A stretch of DNA of 38,073 nt from the NCBI GenBank assembly GCA_947647815.1, contig CANSLW010000006.1, positions 1-38,073 of the forward strand, read 5' to 3'. Both the position numbers and the translations under genes were made by a program. The stretch comes from an uncultured Dorea sp. Lineage in GTDB: Bacteria > Bacillota > Clostridia > Lachnospirales > Lachnospiraceae. The notes under the pieces are model-generated. The model was not told the DNA's origin and did no database searches. It saw only the letters and a program-made list of their open reading frames with translations. This document shows positions 24,234 to 31,445 of the stretch, piece by piece (the first letter of the stretch is position 1; every line of letters begins with the position of its first letter).

Positions 24234-25304
24234 ATGCAGTTGTTACTAAAAGATACGCCATTGTTGGATATTCAGGATAATGGAACTTGTAAGATACGGG
24301 ATTTTGACAGACTTCCCTTTGGACTTAGAAAAGAGAAGCTTACTTTTGTGGAATTCATGGAATGGGCGGCGAATCGGACCTTGTCTATTGGAAGAAGCTA
24401 TGCCAAAGAGATTTTGAATACGCTTCGTCTGCCCCAGAGTAACTGGTACGCGGTATGTAAGGCATGCCGGGGACTCAGCCTGGAGGATTCATATTGGATT
24501 CGGGAAGAAGGAGATGGAAAGACTTGGGATGAGGTGAATCTGTTTCATAATCCATTCGCCTTATTTATCACGGAGATATCATTATCCGGAAGAAATGTTC
24601 AGTATCAGGCAGAGCAGATGGACAGACTGACGATTCATACCCCTGAGCTTACCACACTTGGAGCCAGTGCAAAGGGATGGATACGGGAGGAAGACGGACT
24701 TTATCTTCATAAGATCGGAAAATATGAGATTCCAGCTGATAAGATCCTGACAGCCTTGGGAATCAGCCATATCTCTTATCGGGTATCGAAAGAAGAAGAG
24801 ATATCTTCTTATCTGACTGAAGAACGGCAACAGTGGATAGAGGGAGTAGGAGAAGTAATCGTCAATGCGCGGTTGTTCACATCGGAAGATACAGCATTGG
24901 TGACATTTGAAGAATTCAAGATTTTTTGTGAGACTTACGGATTGAACGCTTATGAAGAAGCAAGGAAGATTGATCCGGAAGCTTATCTGAATATGCAGAT
25001 TGCAGATTATATATTGAACAATAATGACAGGCATGAACAGAACTGGGGATTTTTTATGGAAAATGAGACAGGGAAACTGACAGGATTCTGCCCTATGTTC
25101 GATCATGACCATGCATTTACAGATTATGAAAATGTAATCTCTCAGACAACGGAACAGCCTGTGTTACTGTATGAAGCGGCTGTGGATGCGCAGAAGGAAT
25201 TAGGAATGGATTTGAGAGGATTAAATGAGATGGAACAGCCAGAGTATCTAAGTGAAGGACAGTGGGAGCAGGTGCTTGAGAGAGCAAGAAGAGTGGGTGC
25301 CTGA
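24234..25304 (+). CDS. HipA-like kinase domain protein
   Basis: The 356-residue protein has the C-terminal kinase signature of HipA-type proteins: I-A-D-Y-I-L-N-N-N-D-R-H-E-Q-N-W-G-F (catalytic loop with N-x-D-R-H, about residue 260) and C-P-M-F-D-H-D-H-A-F (the D-x-G-equivalent metal-binding Asp). The N-terminal part (about 1-200) does not resemble canonical HipA and no HipB-like antitoxin gene lies beside it, so it is not a standard hipBA pair; its target is unknown. GAGGG lies about 10 bases before the ATG. The 181-bp region before it, after the recombinase, holds only a short hairpin (CCGCCA/TGGCGG, 24168-24190). Confidence 0.75.
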   Translation: MQLLLKDTPLLDIQDNGTCKIRDFDRLPFGLRKEKLTFVEFMEWAANRTLSIGRSYAKEILNTLRLPQSNWYAVCKACRGLSLEDSYWIREEGDGKTWDEVNLFHNPFALFITEISLSGRNVQYQAEQMDRLTIHTPELTTLGASAKGWIREEDGLYLHKIGKYEIPADKILTALGISHISYRVSKEEEISSYLTEERQQWIEGVGEVIVNARLFTSEDTALVTFEEFKIFCETYGLNAYEEARKIDPEAYLNMQIADYILNNNDRHEQNWGFFMENETGKLTGFCPMFDHDHAFTDYENVISQTTEQPVLLYEAAVDAQKELGMDLRGLNEMEQPEYLSEGQWEQVLERARRVGA

Positions 25305-25382
25305 TATAAGTACTTGACATTGGTATGGTATGAACTGCGGAACCTGTCAACGGCATAGATCAGATAAGGCTGATGCAAAGTC

Positions 25383-25412
25383 AAAGACCTCGTTGCTTGC
25401 AACGGGGTCTTT
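25383..25412. terminator. Bidirectional terminator between convergent genes
   Basis: AAAGACCTCGTTGC pairs with GCAACGGGGTCTTT across a 2-nt loop (one T-G pair). It lies between the HipA-like gene (+) and the permease gene (-). Confidence 0.85.
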
Positions 25413-25474
25413 CGTGGGAATAACTGTTATGTACTGTTCCTCGCAGTCCGTATGGATTGTTATAGAGAAATCGG

Positions 25475-26515
25475 TTATGCATTCGGCTCCGGATTCAATG
25501 CAGGCTCAACATGCAGATCTGGTATTTTGACTTTATGTTTGAATACCATACCGCCGACTAATCCGGCAACACAGCCGCCAATTACAGCGAAAACAAGTGC
25601 AAGAACTACTTTGACCGGCGGGTTAAATGCGAATGGCGCCAGTAAGCCGGGGATCGGAGATGCTGTTCCAGGCGCATTATTTACAATGTGGAATACTGCG
25701 GCAGAGATTCCGGCAAAGCCTCCTCCGAAAAAGTTAGAACAATAAATCGGTATCGGATTGGATGTGATAATATCGGCCTGTGTCAGAGGTTCTAACATAA
25801 CAGCAATCACATTGCTTCTGTCGCCAAGTTTTAATTTGGCGAAGATAAGTCCGTTGGTAAAGGAACCGCCTACGCATGCGATGGCGGCGATTCCCATTGC
25901 CAGTCCGTCAAGTCCGAGCATGGCGGTCAATGCCATAGAACTTAACGGAGAGGTGCAGATCATCTTGATAATTCCGCCAAGAAGGAATCCCATGATAAGC
26001 GGGGACTGTTCCGTTGCCGCAGAGATCGTGCCGCCGATGCACGCCAAAAGTGCATTTACCGCAGGATTTACAGCAACTACGATAAGGTGGGATAAAGGAG
26101 CGATGATCAGAGCGCTTCCGATAATATTTAATCCTTCCGGTAACTTCTTTTCAAGAATTGGAGCAATCAGCCCGATGATGTAACCAGCGATAAATCCGGG
26201 CAGAATCCCATATCCGCCTACGGCAACACCGGCAACAACAGCAAGGACAGGATTTGCTCCCATACTTACTGGAACAAGGATAGCTGCCGCAACACCGCCA
26301 AGGCTTCCGGAGGTCTCGCCTACGATATGGAAGAAGCCGATCCCAAGTAAATCCCCAGTAATATATTTGTGGACTGCTTCTACAAGGAAAGTTGCAATAG
26401 CAGCATTTGCCATTCCCGACATGGCAAGCTGTCCTTTTGGCATCTTCAGGCTGAACAGTGAGAACCCAGCCAGAGTAATTAATAATAATCCAATACCTGA
26501 TAAAATAGTTAACAT
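25475..26515 (-). CDS. PTS EIIC_2-family membrane permease
   Basis: The 346-residue protein has about nine to ten hydrophobic segments and Gly-rich loops typical of the stand-alone PTS_EIIC_2 family (G-M-A-N-A-A-I-A-T-F-L-V-E-A, I-L-P-G-F-I-A-G-Y-I-I-G, S-S-M-A-L-T-A-M-L-G-L, S-N-F-F-G-G-G-F-A-G). It is likely an integral membrane transporter; no EIIA or EIIB gene is present and the substrate is unknown. The start is placed at 26515 because GAGAGGG sits 7 bases before it; the in-frame extension to 26602 has no ribosome site and includes an unlikely Asn-rich leader. Three tandem 10-bp repeats upstream suggest control by the adjacent response regulator. Confidence 0.85.
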   Translation of the reverse strand: MLTILSGIGLLLITLAGFSLFSLKMPKGQLAMSGMANAAIATFLVEAVHKYITGDLLGIGFFHIVGETSGSLGGVAAAILVPVSMGANPVLAVVAGVAVGGYGILPGFIAGYIIGLIAPILEKKLPEGLNIIGSALIIAPLSHLIVVAVNPAVNALLACIGGTISAATEQSPLIMGFLLGGIIKMICTSPLSSMALTAMLGLDGLAMGIAAIACVGGSFTNGLIFAKLKLGDRSNVIAVMLEPLTQADIITSNPIPIYCSNFFGGGFAGISAAVFHIVNNAPGTASPIPGLLAPFAFNPPVKVVLALVFAVIGGCVAGLVGGMVFKHKVKIPDLHVEPALNPEPNA

Positions 26516-26594
26516 ATGCATCCCTCTCAATTCTTTGTTATTGTTTTTGTTAATATGGTTCGTTCGATTATTGATGAAATAAATATAATCAGAC

Positions 26595-26624
26595 GGTTTC
26601 AAAATGTTTCAAACGGTGTCAAAA
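26595..26624 (-). promoter_or_regulatory. Three tandem 10-bp repeats upstream of the permease gene
   Basis: Read on the minus strand: TTTTGACACC, GTTTGAAACA, TTTTGAAACC, in exact 10-bp phase, 80-110 bp upstream of the start codon. Same-face spacing suggests binding by a multimeric activator. The Bacillus GlnL (YcbB) regulator binds TTTTGT direct repeats 10 bp apart, a similar layout. Confidence 0.7.
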
Positions 26625-26640
26625 AATACAATAAAAAAAT

Positions 26641-26693
26641 ACAGTATCATTTGAATTTCGTGATAATTCACAAAAATGAGTAAATGATACTGT
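26641..26693 (-). terminator. Terminator after the response-regulator gene
   Basis: A perfect 12-bp inverted repeat (ACAGTATCATTT at 26641-26652 with 26682-26693) is followed on the minus strand by ATTTTTTTATTG. Confidence 0.8.
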
Positions 26694-26719
26694 AGATTTT
26701 GCCTATAGAAAGGGAAGGC

Positions 26720-27571
26720 TTATTGATTCTGGCTATATGACGCTAATGTGGTCAGAAAGTTTTTGATCTTGACATTGCCATGTTTATCGCTTTTGCCGCG
26801 GATAAAATCCATCTCCCTGCGGACCTGTTCGAAATTATACAGGGTATTGGAATATTCGGTGAAGATCTCATTGCCATAATCCTCAAGTCCCAGGTGAGCC
26901 AGATTCACAAGACCTGCAGTGGCTGCACGCCGAATCCTCTGTTCCATGGATTTAGGAGAGTCTGAAAAGCGTGCGCACAGATCATGGAGGCTTAAGCTGT
27001 CCAGTGACTCATGATGAGCATTCAGATATTCTACAACCGTCATAATATCTTTGTACCCAAGAATCCCGACAATCCCTAGTCTTTGCAGGATATTCTGGAG
27101 AGTAGAGGAAGCAGTGGATGCAGAAGAATTTACAGCAGGTGAGGGTGGGGTCTGCTGCATACCGGCATTGAAAATATTCTGCATCTTTAGCATAGTCCGA
27201 CGCATGGAGAGACTTTCCCTGGTTTTCTGTATGACACATTCTACTTCGATGCTGTTGATTGGTTTCTGGATAAAGAACTCTATTCCTGCTTCATATGCGG
27301 AAGCGATCATATCTTTTGAAGATACCTGAGAGAGCATGATAAAGGCTGTATCGGGAAGAAGCGGGCGCATCTGTCTGACAAGTGTAATCCCGTCCATCTC
27401 CGGCATCAGAAGATCGACAATCACAATATCCGGCGTAAGAGCTGGAAGATCATCAAGGGCATCCCGTACATCTCCGGTGCTTCCGCAGACAGTTCCAAGA
27501 TTGCGGTCTGTAATGATTATTTTTAAAATGTTTCGTATATTATTGTCATCATCAATCAGATAAAAATTCAT
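26720..27571 (-). CDS. Response regulator, GlnL/YcbB type
   Basis: The 283-residue protein has an N-terminal receiver domain with acidic residues D7-D9, phospho-acceptor Asp53 (I-V-I-V-D-L-L-M-P-E-M-D-G) and the conserved Lys in I-Q-K-P. After a Ser/Ala-rich linker (about 145-160), the C-terminal part (I-L-Q-R-L-G-I-V-G-I-L-G-Y-K-D-I, then A-R-F-S-D-S-P-K-S-M-E-Q-R-I-R-R-A) is a YcbB-type DNA-binding domain. In Bacillus this type regulates glutamine use. GAGGTG precedes the start, which lies 9 bp after the histidine kinase stop, so the two are co-transcribed. Its likely target is the permease gene downstream. Confidence 0.9.
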   Translation of the reverse strand: MNFYLIDDDNNIRNILKIIITDRNLGTVCGSTGDVRDALDDLPALTPDIVIVDLLMPEMDGITLVRQMRPLLPDTAFIMLSQVSSKDMIASAYEAGIEFFIQKPINSIEVECVIQKTRESLSMRRTMLKMQNIFNAGMQQTPPSPAVNSSASTASSTLQNILQRLGIVGILGYKDIMTVVEYLNAHHESLDSLSLHDLCARFSDSPKSMEQRIRRAATAGLVNLAHLGLEDYGNEIFTEYSNTLYNFEQVRREMDFIRGKSDKHGNVKIKNFLTTLASYSQNQ

Positions 27572-27580
27572 ACTTACACC

Positions 27581-28873
27581 TCATTTCTTATTCTGGTTGG
27601 ATGCCATGTGATCAGCACATAATGTATTGGATGGTATCAAAATGGTAAATATTGTCTCTTCGGGGATAGAAGAAAGGGTGATATTGCCGCTAAGCTGTGT
27701 CTCAACCAGATCTTTTACAAGATTTAATCCCAGTCCGCGGTTCACTTCTCCGGTGGTATAATTTATCTTTGTAGAGAATCCGGCTTTGAATATTTCCGGG
27801 ATATTGTCCGGTGAGATTCCTGGTCCGTTGTCTGTGACAGTAAATTTATAATTTCCATCCTTCTGGGTCACGTCTGCTGTAATCCGGACAGAATTTTTGG
27901 TGTCTGCCTCTAGTGCATTTACAAACAGATTGCGGAAGACAGACATCAAGGCATAATGCTGTCTGGTATAAGGATTGTCCTGACAGGAGAAAGAAAAAGA
28001 GAGTTCCTTTTTCTGTTCTCTGGCAAGCAAAAACAGGGAATCCTTTAACAGACGAAAGATTTCTTCCAGGTACATCCCGTCGCTTGTAAGTTCCTGGTCA
28101 AGCGCTTCAGATATTCCTCGCATGATCAGCAGATACTCCTTTTTTATCTCATGAATATCCTTGGAAATAGAGAGGGCAGAGGCGGACAGCGCATCGTCTG
28201 ACCCGGATTTTTTCAGTTCATGATATAACTGATAGGAAGTATTCATGGTATCTTCAATCAAAGCGGTATTCTTTTTCATCCAGACAACCTCCCCGTTCAG
28301 GCGTGACGTGAGAAGAAGGAGACGCCGGTATCGTTCTTCGTGTTCCTGCTTCAATAAAAAGAGACGGTAACGTTCAAAGACTATAAGGATACACCAGGTG
28401 ATTAATGATCGTAGGATGGCAACAAGAAGGATGCCGGATTGTGCCTGGATCTCCAGAGAATCCGTTCCTATACGAAGAAATAATTCGGATAGGTTTGCCA
28501 GATAATCAATCAGGGTTAATATGAAAAAAGCTGTGTTTTTCTTCTTTCGGTAATCAGGATAAAAACGAGTATACAGGCAAAGAAGCAGGCCGTAACAGAT
28601 GTAAAAATACATCTCCGGCATATACGTAAGGCAGGAGCTGTCAAGACTGCCGTATTGAAACCAGTAAACTAAGATCCGGGAGATATAGACGCCTGCGGCA
28701 GAGCAGACAGTGGCCGGAAACAGTGGAAAATCTTCTGTCAGATATAAAAGGGCAGAAAAACAAACCACACCTATGGATATTCGAAAATCTGTAATAAACA
28801 GATTCATGCTAAGCTGTGCGGTAAGAATGATAATGATACTGTAAAATATGGTTTTCCTTAAAGTGTCTTTCAT
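27581..28873 (-). CDS. Membrane sensor histidine kinase, GlnK/YcbA type
   Basis: The 430-residue protein has about six hydrophobic segments in residues 5-175, a helical region with a possible phospho-acceptor His in Y-Q-L-Y-H-E-L-K (about residue 219), and a C-terminal GHKL ATPase domain with the N box (F-R-N-L-F-V-N-A-L-E-A), G1 D-N-G-P-G-I and G2 G-L-G-L-N-L-V. The N-terminal membrane domain suggests sensing at or within the membrane; the ligand is unknown. GGAGA precedes the ATG. It is the first gene of the kinase-regulator-permease set, reading away from the right end of the element. Confidence 0.9.
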   Translation of the reverse strand: MKDTLRKTIFYSIIIILTAQLSMNLFITDFRISIGVVCFSALLYLTEDFPLFPATVCSAAGVYISRILVYWFQYGSLDSSCLTYMPEMYFYICYGLLLCLYTRFYPDYRKKKNTAFFILTLIDYLANLSELFLRIGTDSLEIQAQSGILLVAILRSLITWCILIVFERYRLFLLKQEHEERYRRLLLLTSRLNGEVVWMKKNTALIEDTMNTSYQLYHELKKSGSDDALSASALSISKDIHEIKKEYLLIMRGISEALDQELTSDGMYLEEIFRLLKDSLFLLAREQKKELSFSFSCQDNPYTRQHYALMSVFRNLFVNALEADTKNSVRITADVTQKDGNYKFTVTDNGPGISPDNIPEIFKAGFSTKINYTTGEVNRGLGLNLVKDLVETQLSGNITLSSIPEETIFTILIPSNTLCADHMASNQNKK

Positions 28874-29007
28874 AGAGTTCTCCGATATGCTTTATATATT
28901 TACTATAAGGGAAAACAAGAAGCTGTGCAAGCAAAAGAATGGTATAACAGCGTTATCTTTGGCAGATTAACGGATATTTATAATCCATGATCTATCATTA
29001 ATTGAAA

Positions 29008-29060
29008 AGTGTCTGCTATTGTTAAACGACGCATGTGTGGCAATGGCGGAACATATCTGT
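29008..29060. other. attR: right junction of the 20-kb element
   Basis: The second copy of GACGCATGTGTG is at 29028-29039, with likely crossover TG at 29034-29035. Element DNA is to the left (arm 29008-29033) and carboxypeptidase codons to the right. The host arms around the core (from attL left and attR right) also form a weaker palindrome, 8 of 12 next to the centre, as expected of a short attB. Confidence 0.88.
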
Positions 29061-29822
29061 GGAAATGAGGAAGAATTTGTGGCGCAGATGAACAAGCGGG
29101 CAGAGGGACTTGAAATGTCCAACACACATTTTGTAAACTGCAACGGTCTGGATGCAGACGGACATCTGACAACGGCGAAAGATATTGCATTGATGTCAAG
29201 GGAACTGATTACAAAGTATCCACAGATTCATGATTATTGTACTATCTGGATGGAAAACATTACTCACACAACAAAGAAGGGAACATCGGAATTCGGACTG
29301 ACAAATACGAACAAATTAATCAGGCAGTATGAATATGCGACGGGGCTTAAGACCGGCTCTACCAGCAAAGCAAAGTTCTGTGTATCGGCGACAGCGAAGA
29401 AAGATGATACAGAATTGATTGCAGTTATTATGGCGGCCGAAGACAGTAAGGCACGTGTCAGGGATGCGATTAATCTTTGTAATTATGGTTTTGGAAAATG
29501 TAATAAGTATCAGGAGGATACACCAGAGGCGATAAAACCTGTAAAAATAGCAAAAGGCGTGAAGGAAACTCTTAAAGTTGAACAGGCGGAATCATTTACA
29601 TATATCGACACCACAGGAGCAGACTTAAAAGGGATGAAGAGAAAAGTATCGATGGAGAAGAAGATAAAGGCGCCGGTCAAAAAAGGTGACAAAGTAGGAG
29701 AAGCAAGATATTACTTGAATGATGCGGAAGTTGGAACCAGGGATATTATCGCTGCTGAGTCAGTGAAGAGAATCAGTTATCAGAGTGCGGTTCTGGATAT
29801 CGTTGAAGGCTGGCTGTTGTGA
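29028..29822 (+). pseudogene. D-alanyl-D-alanine carboxypeptidase (peptidase S11), 3' half
   Basis: This is the rest of the gene that begins at 8492. The first codons, D-A-C-V-A-M-A-E-H-I, continue the S-A-N motif of the left half in the same frame. The third active-site motif is K-T-G-S-T in A-T-G-L-K-T-G-S-T, about 110 residues in, followed by K-A-K-F-C and a PBP5-type C-terminal beta domain and a final hydrophobic amphipathic stretch. A TTG at 29019 inside the element arm is in frame but has no ribosome site, so this half is probably untranslated while the element is present. Its sequence is otherwise intact with no stops or shifts, which fits recent insertion or selection to keep it functional after excision. 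Confidence 0.92.
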
Positions 29823-29850
29823 AGATAATATATCATTAATCAGATAATGG

Positions 29851-29895
29851 AAAAGAGAAGCATCTGGAGATGGAATCCGGATGCTTCTCTTTTCC
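29851..29895 (+). terminator. Rho-independent terminator after the carboxypeptidase 3' half
   Basis: A perfect 14-bp stem, AAAAGAGAAGCATC (29851-29864) with 29880-29893, with T-rich 3' flank. Confidence 0.9.
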
Positions 29896-30015
29896 ATTAT
29901 GTATTAATCCTGTTCACTTTTTTTTCACAGTTCTACCATATTTTCCCCATACTTTGTCCTTATAATATGCAGGTAATATTGATCCCCCCGAAAAAATAGA
30001 AGGAGACCGTAGAGT

Positions 30016-30777
30016 ATGAGTGACCAGAATGTGTTTGAACGAGTGGAGAAGAAGTACAGATTAAATCAGAAGCAATATGAGCTATTCCTGAATGCAACAG
30101 CCGGAAAGATACATATGGATGAATATGGTCTGCATACCATCCGCAATATTTATTATGACACGGATCATCATGAGCTGATATGCAGATCCATTGATAAGCC
30201 GAAATATAAAGAGAAATTCCGTCTGCGCGGTTATGGCGAGATTCAGGAAGACAGCACGGTATTTCTCGAGATTAAGAAAAAGTATCAGGGTATCGTTTAT
30301 AAACGAAGAACTCAGCTTCCTATGACACATGCACGATCATATCTGGAATCGGGAGTTCTGGCAGAGAGGAATCAGATTTTAAAAGAGATTGATTATTTTA
30401 TCAAATTTTATCAGCCAAAACCGAGTGTATATCTTGCCTACGACAGGGAGGCATTCGTAGGAGATGAAGACGAAAACTTACGAATTACGATAGATCGTAA
30501 TATTCGAAGCCGCAGCCATCGTTTGGAATTGTCTTATGACGGAGAGTGTCAGATGTTGAATCCGGGAGAATATCTGATGGAGATTAAGGTGTTGAATGCA
30601 TATCCAATCTGGCTTGCAGACTTGTTAGGAGAACTTGAGATTTATCCGACTTCTTTTTCAAAATACGGGGCTGTATATGCACAGACGATGCAAAATGCAA
30701 CAGAAACAATATATTCCCGGACAATGCAAAATGAAACAGAAAGTGAGGCAGGAAGATTATGTTTACAAGTATATTAA
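30016..30777 (+). CDS. VTC-domain protein (polyphosphate polymerase-like)
   Basis: The 253-residue protein matches the VTC domain, a tunnel-shaped fold that in yeast makes polyphosphate. Visible are F-E-R-V-E-K-K-Y-R-L at the N-terminus, I-R-N-I-Y-Y-D-T-D, K-E-K-F-R-L-R-G-Y-G, V-F-L-E-I-K-K-K-Y and, near the end, L-M-E-I-K-V and F-S-K-Y-G. These basic and acidic residues alternate on strands lining the tunnel. It starts a three-gene unit with a DUF4956 membrane protein and a DUF4353 lipoprotein, a combination also seen with CotH kinases; bacterial function is not established. AAGGAGA precedes the ATG. The last 20 residues overlap the next gene. Confidence 0.88.
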   Translation: MSDQNVFERVEKKYRLNQKQYELFLNATAGKIHMDEYGLHTIRNIYYDTDHHELICRSIDKPKYKEKFRLRGYGEIQEDSTVFLEIKKKYQGIVYKRRTQLPMTHARSYLESGVLAERNQILKEIDYFIKFYQPKPSVYLAYDREAFVGDEDENLRITIDRNIRSRSHRLELSYDGECQMLNPGEYLMEIKVLNAYPIWLADLLGELEIYPTSFSKYGAVYAQTMQNATETIYSRTMQNETESEAGRLCLQVY

Positions 30778-31433
30778 CGAATGTGGAAGGGAGCCTGACG
30801 GTTCAGAATGCGCTGATATGTACGCTGGTGTCATTGGTATTGGGATTCCTGATTGCACTTATCTATGGAAGCAGGGGAACATGCAGTAAGAATTTTATGG
30901 TTACTCTTGTGATGCTTCCTGTCCTGGTGCAGATGATTATTATGCTGGTAAACGGGAATCTTGGAACCAGTGTCGCGGTGCTGGGAGCATTCAGCCTGGT
31001 CCGGTTTCGTTCGGTTCCGGGATCATCCAAAGAGATGGCGGTTATCTTCTTCGATATGGCAGTGGGGCTAGCCACCGGAACAGGATTCCTTGGATTTGCC
31101 GCCACTATGACAATCATGATAGGCGTGGTATTTCTGGTGTTGGAGAGGACGAATTTTGGGGAATCGAAAGCGGAGCGCAAGGATCTTCGAATTACGATTG
31201 CTGAACATCTGGATTATACGGAGATTTTTGATGATATTTTTCAGGAATATACCAGTAAATGCAGTCTTCAGAGAGTAAAGACTACGAATCTGGGGAGTAT
31301 GTATGAGTTAGAGTACTATATTACATTGAAAGATATCCGTAAGGAGAAAGAGATGATTGACGCCATCCGATGCAGGAATGGAAATCTGACAATTATCTGC
31401 GGGAGACGTGCGACCATTCAAGAAGAATTATAG
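30759..31433 (+). CDS. DUF4956 membrane protein
   Basis: The 224-residue protein has three to four membrane segments in residues 15-130 (L-V-S-L-V-L-G-F-L-I-A-L-I-Y-G, V-T-L-V-M-L-P-V-L-V-Q-M-I-I-M-L-V) and the DUF4956 signature G-A-F-S-L-V-R-F-R-S-V-P-G-S-S-K-E. The C-terminal third is soluble and ferredoxin-like. The gene overlaps the VTC gene by 19 bp in another frame, so they are translated together. The family regularly accompanies VTC-domain proteins; the function is unknown. Confidence 0.88.
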   Translation: MFTSILTNVEGSLTVQNALICTLVSLVLGFLIALIYGSRGTCSKNFMVTLVMLPVLVQMIIMLVNGNLGTSVAVLGAFSLVRFRSVPGSSKEMAVIFFDMAVGLATGTGFLGFAATMTIMIGVVFLVLERTNFGESKAERKDLRITIAEHLDYTEIFDDIFQEYTSKCSLQRVKTTNLGSMYELEYYITLKDIRKEKEMIDAIRCRNGNLTIICGRRATIQEEL

Positions 31434-31445
31434 GAGTTTGTGCTT

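Larger units (their letters stand above)
9041..29027. mobile_element. 19,987-bp integrated element inside a carboxypeptidase gene (large serine recombinase type)
   Basis: The two halves of one S11 carboxypeptidase gene flank this segment, on the same strand and in the same frame, and each junction carries one copy of GACGCATGTGTG (9041-9052 and 29028-29039). Deleting 9041-29027 restores a continuous reading frame of about 447 codons. The element encodes one large serine recombinase (22463-24052). Cargo is a dynamin/HerA-ATPase/nuclease/immunity operon, a MocR/flavoprotein pair, a HipA-like kinase, and a two-component system with a PTS permease. I see no relaxase, coupling protein for conjugation, replication or phage structural gene, so it looks like a non-self-transmissible island. 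The recombinase is about 5 kb from the right end, where such genes are usually close to an end; a composite origin is possible. Confidence 0.88.

Noticed and set aside
26516..26602. N-terminal extension of the permease to 26602
   Set aside because: Asn/Lys-rich and not membrane-like; GAGAGGG fits only the ATG at 26515.
9041..29039. Interpretation as prophage or conjugative element
   Set aside because: No capsid, tail, terminase, relaxase or type IV secretion genes were recognised. The HerA-like ATPase alone is not evidence of conjugation.
29019..29822. A stand-alone short carboxypeptidase starting at TTG 29019
   Set aside because: No ribosome site, no signal peptide, and the first nine bases belong to the element arm. 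It is the 3' half of the gene begun at 8492.
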